A stretch of DNA of 64,000 nt, from contig OX419761.1 of NCBI GenBank assembly GCA_948567375.1, positions 53,756,501 through 53,820,500 of the forward strand, written 5' to 3'. Each line of letters starts with the position of its first letter. Within the stretch, counting starts at the first letter, position 1. Below, in pieces: positions 55,801 through 64,000 of this stretch. A program made the translations under genes and the position numbers. The notes under the pieces were generated by a model. That model did not search any database, had not been told where the DNA came from, and saw nothing but the letters and a program-made list of their open reading frames with translations. This DNA comes from Lunularia cruciata. Its lineage: Eukaryota > Streptophyta > Marchantiopsida > Lunulariales > Lunulariaceae.

Positions 55801-57422
55801 ATTTTGTCATTACATAATATAGTGTACATAACGTACAGTTAGTGGCACGTCTTGACTTATCTTTGAGAAACCCATGTTATAACTATCGAACTCTCTTCCG
55901 AGTTCTGGGATGACTGGAGGACTAGTTGTAAACCTGTAACACGTCATCCAAAGTACGTTTGACCTCTATAGTGGGGCCGAACAAACCTGCTCAATACTTC
56001 CATCAAGAGTCTGTAGATTGAGGAATGTAGAAGCGAATCCAGTTCACCATGAGCCATGTCTCTGGCAGCAATGGAGGGTTCAGTTCCAGCAGGGGTGGGT
56101 TGCATCGAATAACCTGGAGGCTGAAAGTTTCTTAATCTGTATATCTGGAGATCCGAGTGACGAGATGGTCAGTTTAGGGAACATCACTGAATAGGTCGCG
56201 CCTTGATAAGTAGCTTCTTGAAGCCATCATTTTGCAGAGGTTTCGCACATTTATGCGGATACGCTAGCATTTAGGTGGGACGGCAGTTTGATACCAACTG
56301 TGCACTTTTGATTAACGTCCAATACGAGTCAACTCAGATAGCAAGATAGAAAGGAAGCACAAGTACGGCTTTGTCTAAACTAGTAAGGGGGTTGGTGACG
56401 CACTCGTTCTTTGATCAGCTGTTACCCTACTCCTTAGTACTGGAAACGATGCTAAGTGTGAAGTCTATGATTTCGGACTGGGATCTTAAAGGTTAGAGCA
56501 GCACGTCGGATGTGGACTGAATGTGGGACGTAGGAATGAGAAGAGGATCCAACCGGATCTCACACTGGAATCCAATAATTTGTGGCAACAGTCCACTTTG
56601 ACATCTCTCTGGGTGGTAATGGTTTTCAGTGGGAGTCAGGGAGGTGATATTTCGATCATAGAAGTGAAGAAGATGGAGGTGCACCAGCAAGTGAGAGATG
56701 CCCACCTACAGCGTGTCACTCTTTTGGAGTTCTCTCCAAATGACAAGTAAGTGCACCATATCAGAAAGATCCACCTGCGTCATTTCTTTCTGTTAGGTAG
56801 CGGACATAGAGTATCATTTGGACTGCCTTTTAAGTGGTTTATCAAGGTTAATACTAACATAACAGGAATGCAAGTTCTCATGTCAATGGTGGAGTCTGAT
56901 CATGACGAGTTTTTTGAGTTTCCCCAGAGCGATTTTATCCCTTTCATCCGACTACAGCGCGCGTGTTTCTGCTATTGATCTGAGCCATGAATGGAAGGGT
57001 ACGTGCCCAATATTTCAATATAGAGATGTCAATGCAAATGCTTTTCATTATCCTGAAAGTTGAGAACATGTTCTGCGATTTTATCTGCCACGAAGGGATA
57101 CTTGTGGTTGACTACAGCGTGTGATATTGAAATCGAGGATGAATTTGGCGTACTGCGTTTTCATGCGTAAGGTTTGGACGAACTTCACTGCCTAGCATTG
57201 CTCGGCTAACTGTTCTCTTGGGGTTCCACGCTGATGCATGCAGAATGGCAGCTATATCTTGTTCTAGCGGCCATGGTGGTTGGTTCGATGTTCTTATTTT
57301 ACCTGCTGTATGAATTTGGAGATTCCTTCTGGCAGTTCCCTCTGGGCAAGGATCAACCCTCCCGACCTCCAGTTGAAGCATTAGGTTACGACGATTTGGT
57401 GGACTACAAGTCAGATCTTTAG
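52822..57422 (+). CDS. SEC12/PHF1-like WD-repeat ER membrane protein
   Basis: Ten exons by splice signals and frame: 52822-53022, 53160-53254, 53739-53913, 54287-54378, 54936-55038, 55274-55346, 55552-55672, 56630-56746, 56928-56998, 57244-57422. The sum is 1227 nt, 408 residues, close to the usual length of plant SEC12-like proteins, with no stop. WD-type blades are visible: KIAVHPGGDGAIISFAESCR, LQDVGPQSCLLFSSDGALLA, HVRVFEWPTMDIILDIPNAH, CRVWDIASG, FGYCRFSRDGMRPFLFV, LISVWDMSTWRRLG, DISIIEVKKMEV and ARVSAIDLSHEW. One C-terminal membrane span (YLVLAAMVVGSMFLFYLLY, near residue 360) precedes a short tail (FWQFPLGKDQPSRPP), the type II-like topology of the family. SEC12 proteins act at the ER as exchange factors for SAR1 in COPII budding; PHF1 helps phosphate transporters leave the ER. 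Which role applies cannot be told. The N-terminal exon is the least similar to known relatives, but ends in YDWVTDSLSDP, a family block. All other introns have GT-AG ends; intron 2 uses GC. Confidence 0.85.
53255..53738 (+). other. GC-AG intron (intron 2 of SEC12-like gene)
   Basis: Donor CAG|GCGAGT at 53255, acceptor TTTTGCAG|G ending 53738. Frame is kept only with this GC donor (SCR then LYIWEE). A GT two bases downstream of CGA would shift the frame. Confidence 0.7.
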
Positions 57423-58143
57423 AACTTTTAGACGTTTAGATCTTCAAAAGTCAAACCGCTTTTGGTTTGTGTTTATAGATTCGCCGATAGTTTGCATCAG
57501 ACTGCATTTGCTAGTCTGTTGGAGACATGAAGAGCTGTTTAGAGTTTGCTCAGTTTTTGATAGCAGCAAAGCTTGTTCAACACCGGTCGTAGTGGTCTGT
57601 TCGTCAGGGATGCCAATCATTATCATACCGCAAAGATTACTTTCTCTCTCTCGTGCAGCGTCCTGTTTTCTGCAGTGTCACGCGAAAGCAGAAGATTTTC
57701 TCTCTTTGACAGTGGCAAAAACTTTGCTCATTTTCTTATACAGCTAGCCTTCCCTCATACTGAAATGTCGATATTGATAAATTCTACAATGAATCGACCA
57801 AGTGGCTGTAAGAAACATAGTTGTAGCGAACTTGTTCAATGCAATGGAAGAAAATTGGCACAAGAGCTGAAGCTTTTTCGAGTCAAATCTTTGACATTAT
57901 ATTAGAGAAGTCATGAAATTACTTGTTAAATTGCTCTTCAAGGAGTAGAGGTATTGATCTCTAAGGACTTGCAACTCCTAAGTAATGCACTCATCAAAAT
58001 CAGAAAGGAATTATTCATCTCAGGCCGGGAGAGAGTTAAAATAGGCAATACGTCAGACACTAGGGCACTTCTTAACCAGTCCTGTAAGACAAGTAATGCC
58101 CCAACAGGGCAACTACGGTGTTTTCAAGCCGATGTGATGGCAC
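57423..58143. other. 3' flank of SEC12-like gene
   Basis: Contains the 3' UTR. No strong AATAAA-type signal was identified with confidence. Small ORFs here (for example 57573-57905) are not recognised. Confidence 0.35.
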
Positions 58144-58459
58144 CACGATTAATGTATAACACCCCGTTTCATAACACAAATCCTGTTCCGAACCAATGTT
58201 GGCAAATATGGCAAATGTGGGTACCTAGAGTCAGAAGACTATGATGGTCTTGATGAAGATAATGGAATAGGGATGGTTGGAGTCTTAGGAGAGATATGCA
58301 TCACGATTAATGTATAACACCAGTTTCATAACACAAATCCTGGTCCCAACCAACTTTGGCAAATATGGAAAATGTGGGTACCTAGAGCTAGAAGACGAAG
58401 ATGGTATTGATGAAGATAATGGAAGAGGGATTGTTGGAGCTATAATGTTGTTGAAAAGA
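58144..58459 (+). repeat. two-unit 158-bp tandem repeat
   Basis: Units 58144-58301 and 58302-58459 share CACGATTAATGTATAACACC at their start, then TTTCATAACACAAATCCTG and GATGAAGATAATGGAA. Differences are scattered substitutions and small indels. Confidence 0.85.
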
Positions 58460-58690
58460 GTTGACTGAGAGAAACTAGGAGAAAGAATGAAAAAACAATT
58501 GGATCATGGATTAAATCTAGTTGAACATCTTGAATGTCAACACAATCTTTGTATTCATTAGTAGTAGTATGCTCTAGAAACTTTAGATCCCTTGATAGAA
58601 ATATGCAGTCATCAGCTTCACTCTCTTGGTCGTAACCCAATAAAATACTCTTGTAAGACTTGGAATCATGTTCAGACTTGCAGGAAAGTG
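58440..58690 (-). pseudogene. Ty1/copia pol fragment
   Basis: Minus-strand frame reads SKSYKSILLGYDQESEADD then CIFLSRDLKFLEH, matching the block between integrase and RT of copia elements, where GYS-x-x-SKAYR and SRDVxFxE motifs are typical. Only about 80 residues, then unrelated sequence. The only copia-like piece noticed. Confidence 0.5.
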
Positions 58691-60370
58691 GGACATATGA
58701 CGGTGGGACATATGCATAGGAAATATTAGGTTATTCTGCTGTAGTGTTATGGTTTGCATAGTGAGTGAAATAGTATTCTATTGTTGTTTGTCTATGTAGT
58801 GTTATAATAGACTAAAATCCATCTTGTGAGTTGATTAGTTCCTATGTGAGCAACCTATATATATTCAAGTGGTTGGCTACTTGGATTATGGAATTATCTT
58901 CATCGAGGTCTCTAATGTATATAAGTGGTGGACGTTCAATTGAGAACTGTGTGTTTTAGTCTTACGAGTCTCGTTTTGTAGTGGAGCGAAGAAGCTAGAG
59001 CATCAAAGTGAGAAGCTTGGTGATAAAGATGTTCCATGCTCTTGATTTACCTCTCACCACCCCTTTCACATTAAGTTCTAGTTTATACATTGTCAAGTTT
59101 GGATTGTAGCTCATTTTGGTCATGCATTCATGGCATCGGTACATTTTTATATAAGATAAGAATAAGAATAATATTTTCTTAACTATATACCTTTGTGTGA
59201 AATTTGGTGTGAAGTACTTAATAAGAATTCAATATCTTGGTTCAAGTACATGTGAGTCTAAGGAGCTCAAATGTTATGTTGATGTTATAAAGAAGTATTT
59301 GTAAAAGTAGAAACTAGAGCATTTTGAGTTGGTTAAAATAAAGATATAATATTGATCAAAGTAGAGACCAGAGCACTTTTTGGGGTGGCTAAAGTGACTC
59401 TTCCAAAAGCAAAAAGTTATCCAATCTGGAGCAAGATGCAATCAAATTGTGTTGATCATAAAGGTAAATACTAGTTTCTTTTAAATAATTCAATGTGATT
59501 TCATGAATATAGATTGTTGTTCATCAAAGGAATATAAAAAACATCTATTAAAATATATGGTTTCTTTAACAAGCAAGCTTAATAGAAATAATATCATGGT
59601 CTAAGAATATCAAGTTTGGTATCATCAACTAAGCAAATTTGTTGAGGTAGCAAGTATTAATCATAAACCAAGAAACAAGTTTGTTGATAGGTCACGTATT
59701 GAGAGGAAACAAACTTAATATATCATTAATGTCCTGAGTGATAGAAGAAAGAAATTAAAAATAATATAAAGAAAGTTGAGCTTTGGTAGAGTTGGATTGA
59801 TAACAATCCAACAATCATCAAATACTTTCATTTAATTTTACAAAAGCAGAATCCAATTGAATGAGAGTTAAATTAGGGGAGTAGGATTAAAAATAGTGCT
59901 AAGAGCCATAACAAGGAAATATGAAGAAAGAGAAATCAAAGATTTCAGAAGAATCAAAATAATCTTACTTGTCGGATACACTGATATATAAAAATCTCTC
60001 CAAATTGTGTGTTAAATTTTAAAATTATGAGCAAAAAGAGATTGTAAGATTAATATATAATAACCCCTGAATAGAGATTAAATAGATAGATGTGCATGCT
60101 TCATAAGATCAAGAGTTCTACCTGATTGACATGACTGTTCGGCATTACTCTTCACTAACCTATGCGAGCTAGACAATAAACTGAGAATCTAATGAATGAG
60201 CATAACAAACATCTTCCTAACTGCACTATTACTTATCATGCTAATTCAACAAATTTTGTTACCAAGGCTACAACTCTGGTTCAGAGCAAACTTGGACCTC
60301 CATGAAGATGGAAGAAAAAACAAGTTGTTTTATTCTTTCTTTTAGACTTTGGCTCACTCAAGTCACACCT
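58691..60370. other. unassigned, probably decayed transposon sequence
   Basis: No clear domain. A few phrases on the plus strand (AKVTLPKAKSYPIWSKMQ near 59390, IKKVELW near 59770) are reminiscent of copia gag but too short to call. Confidence 0.3.
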
Positions 60371-60948
60371 TGTAATACCATTAACTAGATAGCTTATAGA
60401 GATGGAAGTTGGCTTGGCAATATCTTTAGGGATGTTATATACAATGGTCCAAGTAGATCAGATAGAAGTGTCACCAAAAGAGTATTTCCACTAATAGTGT
60501 AAAGACCAAAAACACCTTGAAAACTTTAGAGCCAATTTGGGAGGCCTAAATGATGAATCAGGCCTCCAAAAGTGGAATTCACACCTTCTAAAGAAAATGA
60601 ATAGCACTCTCCCGTCCTTGTGTGTCACATTGAGATCTTTCCAATGATACCTTACCCATATTGTTCTTAGCTTCCTATAGGAAGATTCTCTACAGATTCC
60701 ATTTGGTCAAACTTATTTGACCAACCAAATAGGACAAGGATCAACATATCACCAATCTATGTAGCTAATCTAGGGATGGAGCGTGCTAACACATCACCAA
60801 TCCATGTATTTGATCAAGGATGTAGTTCCCTTTGAGTGGATCCTCTTTGCTATATAATAAAGACAATGTGCTCCTTTGGGGCATAGTAATATTGAGGAAT
60901 GAAACTTGGTATTTCTCTTGAGATTTCTCCTATTGTTGGAATATTAAA
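60371..60948 (+). repeat. 5' LTR of G2 gypsy copy (plus arm)
   Basis: Starts TGTAATACCATTAACTAG. TATA-like CTATATAATAAAG near 60850. It is followed by a degenerate primer site TGATATTAGAGCAG at 60950. It has a single copy of the unit that is duplicated in the solo LTR at 44629. Confidence 0.75.
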
Positions 60949-62250
60949 ATGATATTAGAGCAGGTGTTTTAATCCAGGTGAGTGGATCACCCTCTTGGAA
61001 GGACACATGCTATTGAGATTAAGCAATTTTGAGGAGAGAAAAAAGTAGTGTAATCAATAGATTGGGGTGTTAGGAGAGAGGATGAGATAGATGCACTAGA
61101 GTGCAATTTCTTTCACCTCACTTCCCTTTCTTGAATCCATTTCTTCTCAAGATTATCTACATCCAATGTGAGTAAGTAAAAGTATATCTTGTTTACCATT
61201 TTAGAATGGAGTTCATAGACATAATAATGAATTTGCCAAACCCCGTGATTCTACCTATGGTGATATATGATAGAGAGTGTGATTTATCAATTTACATTCT
61301 TTTATGATGCAATAGATCCAAATATACATTATTGAAGTAGGAAATATAGATTGAGCAGCTACCATGTGTACAAATGATGGAGTTGTAGTTGCAAGATCTA
61401 ATGTAAGGAATGAAGGAGATATTGAATGAGTTTTGGGAGATCAAGATGACAATGAAAGCATTACAAAGTCAAATATGTACCTTTAGGATTGATCATATAA
61501 CTCAAGAAGGATATCATCTTAAAACCCAATAACAACAGCCAAAGTACCTGAAAAATCACTCATGTTGATGATACAAACTTTAATCAACAATGAAGCCACA
61601 TTATTTATGTAGATGAAGAAGATGTGCAACATTGAGCCTTATAAGGGAAAAAATTTTATGGGAGTAGTGGAAAACTATATCTCAAGAATGAATCAATATT
61701 TTTGATTATTTGCAATCAAGATCACTGATCCTTTTGTAGACATGATTGCATGTGGGTACTTGATTGAAAGCATGCACATGATATGTTGCAATAGAACAAT
61801 CAATGTTGGTAGAAGGAAGAAGAATCACTTGGGCGGCAATGCAAGAGGGTTGTTAAAGAATTTCCAATCTGTGAATTTTGTGTAGATGACTTAGAGCCGA
61901 TTATGGAGTTTGAAGCAAAAAACAACATGCAAGAATATATGGAGGCATTTCTTGATCTATAGGTTGTGATAACCAATATAAGCCCAAAAAAAGCTCATGA
62001 AAAGTTCAAACAAGGTTAAAAGAGTGAATTTGCCAAGAGGTAATGGTACGAAATTCTTGTACTATTTTTGAAGTCATTGCATGTGCTCAAAGAATAGCAA
62101 GAGTGCTTGGAGCAAGTGAAGGGATAGTCTTGACATAATGTTATTGGGCAAAAACACTGCACTTTGGTGGACTACTTTTTATGGAGTTGTGCAACATTCA
62201 TTTTCAAGACCAAGGAGCACAACCGTTCCAAAGGAAAACAAGGAGTTTAG
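60949..62250 (+). pseudogene. gag region of G2 copy (plus arm)
   Basis: Leader to about 61200, then a gag-like frame with EFIDIIMNLPNPVILP, later YKGKNFMGVVENYISRMNQ (near 61640) and YLIESMHMICCNRTI. Multiple stops. The portion to about 61775 is repeated in inverse orientation at 62255-63110. Confidence 0.55.
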
Positions 62251-62254
62251 GGCT

Positions 62255-63473
62255 TTATCAGTCAAGTACCCACATGCAAACATGCCTACGGAATGATTGG
62301 TGATTTTGCTTGTGAATAATCAAATGGATCAATTTATTCTTGAGATCCAATTTTCCACTACTCCCATGAAATTTTATCCCTTGTAAGGCTCAATGTTGCA
62401 TGTCTTCTTCATCCACAAAACAATACGACTTGATTGTTGACTGGTGTCATTGCCATGAGTGACTTTTTAGATACTTTGGCCAATGTTATTGGGTTTTGAG
62501 ATGATTCCTCTTCTTGTATTACCTGATCATTCTTTAAAGTATGGACTTGACTTTGTAATGCCCCCATTGTCATCTTGATCTCTAAACTCATTCAACATCC
62601 CCTACATTCATTGCATTAGATCTTGCAACTATGGTTCCATGATTTGTACACACAACAACCGCTCATTTGATACTCCCTACTTCAATAGAGGGTTAATATA
62701 ATCACTCATAAGGGGGTGCGGACAATTGAGACTACAATTGGGACCTTAGAGACTATCACTCATTGATAATATTCCTCAACAAATTGTAGAGTATGAAATT
62801 CCTAAATATCACTTTTGGTCTAACTATGTAACATATTCCTACTTGATGTTGAAAGTGAGAAGAATTTGGTATATTCAGATCCATTGCATCATAATAGAAT
62901 ATAAATTTTCAAATCTTAGTCTCTATCGTCTATCACTATAGGTAGAATCATAAGGTTTGGCAAATTCATTACTATGTCCATGAACTCTGCTCCAACACGG
63001 TAAACAAGATATACTCTCACTTGCTCACATTGGATGTACATAATATTGATGTGAAATAGATTCAAGAAAGGAAAGTGTGGTGCAAGAAATTGCATCCAAA
63101 AGGAACATCTGCACATTTTTGAGGCCTAATTCATCTGTTTAGGCCTCCAAAATTGCCTTCAAAGATTTCATACATATTTTGGTTCCTACTCTATTAGTAG
63201 AAGTCCCCTTTTGGTGATACCGCTTTCTGATTTGTTTAGTTCATCATGTGTAACATCCTTCTAGATGTTACCAAACCAATTCTCACCTTTAAATCATGTC
63301 TAGCTATTGGTTCTAAGGTTTTCAAGTCTATTTCGGTTTCTACACTATTAGTAGAAGTACTCTTTTGGTGATACTTCTATATGATCTATTTTGACCATCA
63401 TGTATAACATCATTCTAGATGTTACCAAACCAAATTTCACATCTAGATCATATGGCTACCTCTTGGTATTACA
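62255..63473 (-). mobile_element. G2 copy, minus arm: LTR plus partial gag
   Basis: LTR 63473-63110 (TGTAATACCAAGAGG start, with the tandem 165-bp duplication and a deleted second half), followed leftward by leader and gag sequence that mirrors 61100-61775. The LTR is preceded by a purine tract and chromodomain of another G2 element (63475-64000), so it serves as its 3' LTR and at the same time as 5' LTR of the partial copy: a tandem arrangement. Confidence 0.65.
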
Positions 63474-63474
63474 G

Positions 63475-64000
63475 ACTTCCCTCCTTTTAAGACGCAATGT
63501 CCTCGTTGTGTAGTTGTTGCTCAAACGCTTGCACCAACACCGAATCATGTGCCAAATTGGCAATGGGCTCCCAAGTTGCTTCTTAGAGGGGGTAATCTTT
63601 CCACTGTACTAGATAGTCCACCCACAGATGGCGAGTAACACGCATGCATTTTTGGAGAATACGCTCCACTTCATATTCCTCTATGCCATCAATGAGTGTC
63701 GGACAAGGTCGAATGTCTTGTGTGGAATGACACTAGCCTAATTGGGGAGCATATCTGCATAGTAGGGAGACATGGAAAATTGGATGGATATTCATGTGTG
63801 GTGGTAGCTCAAGGTGATAGGCACTAGTGCCGACTTGACAAAGAATCGAGAAAGGCCTAATAAAACAAGGTTTGAGCTTACGAGGTCCAATTAATGTGAG
63901 GTTGGTTGTTGATAGCCACCCTTGATCCCCACCATTGAACTCTATGTGCCTACAGTGTGCATCAACATATTGCTTCTGTCGATTTTGTGCAATCTATAAT
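63475..64000 (-). pseudogene. integrase C-terminus and chromodomain of G2 gypsy
   Basis: Minus strand from the right edge: QNRQKQYVDAHCRHIEF, LSTTNLTLIGPRKLKP, MNIHPIFHVS type block, then chromodomain DGIEEYEVERILQKCMRVTR, YLVQWKDYPL and ATWEPIANLAH. Some frameshifts. A purine tract (minus AAAAGGAGGGAAG, 63477-63489) precedes the LTR start at 63473. The element continues beyond the window. Confidence 0.7.

Noticed and set aside
1-64000. CRISPR array, rRNA, tRNA gene, prophage or bacterial operon
   Set aside because: Nothing of the kind was seen; the repeats present are LTRs, transposon copies and small tandem units of a plant nuclear genome.

Overview
This is repeat-dominated plant nuclear DNA. 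Apart from one ordinary multi-exon gene, nearly everything recognisable is retrotransposon debris nested inside other retrotransposons. The density and decay suggest a land plant with a large genome, plausibly a gymnosperm or a fern, but the sequence alone does not fix the species. No bacterial, organellar, CRISPR or tRNA-gene features were seen.

Layout. (1) 1-3208: minus-strand Ty3/gypsy-type element (element A: gag, a zinc-knuckle accessory ORF and a long leader), running off the left edge. (2) 3402-31723: one decayed minus-strand Ty3/gypsy element blown apart by five later insertions. Read right to left, its pieces are 5' LTR, leader, gag with CCHC knuckles, retropepsin, a C5-cytosine DNA methyltransferase domain, reverse transcriptase, RNase H, integrase and a C-terminal PHD finger, then the 3' LTR region. 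The five insertions are an unclassified element at 4358-8067, a complete chromovirus at 9012-14641 (target duplication ACCAA), a second unclassified element at 17280-20962, a truncated gypsy element at 22835-26682 and a third unclassified element at 28002-29924. (3) 33758-41974: a minus-strand chromovirus whose 5' LTR is split by a fourth unclassified element (39002-41760). (4) 42966-48520: fragments of another gypsy family (LTR beginning TGTAATACC) with a solo LTR inserted in its RT, joined to the 3' half of a chromovirus. (5) 48521-52800: mostly AT-rich, without recognisable genes. (6) 52822-57422: a ten-exon gene for a SEC12/PHF1-like WD-repeat ER membrane protein, apparently intact. (7) 57423-64000: a 158-bp tandem repeat, a copia scrap, and two inverted copies of the TGTAATACC gypsy family.

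Two items deserve most attention. The first is the retroelement that carries both a DNA methyltransferase and a PHD finger, an apparent chromatin writer plus reader. The second is the family of four unclassified mobile elements, with ends TGTGGTACCC...GGGTTGTCA. Three copies have perfect 6-bp target-site duplications. They encode a long acidic, coiled-coil-rich protein that I cannot match to any transposase, RT or integrase, yet whose conserved C-terminal block and stop position are shared by all four copies. The only gene likely to serve the host is the SEC12-like one; it should act on the ER in loading SAR1 for COPII vesicles or in helping membrane proteins leave the ER.
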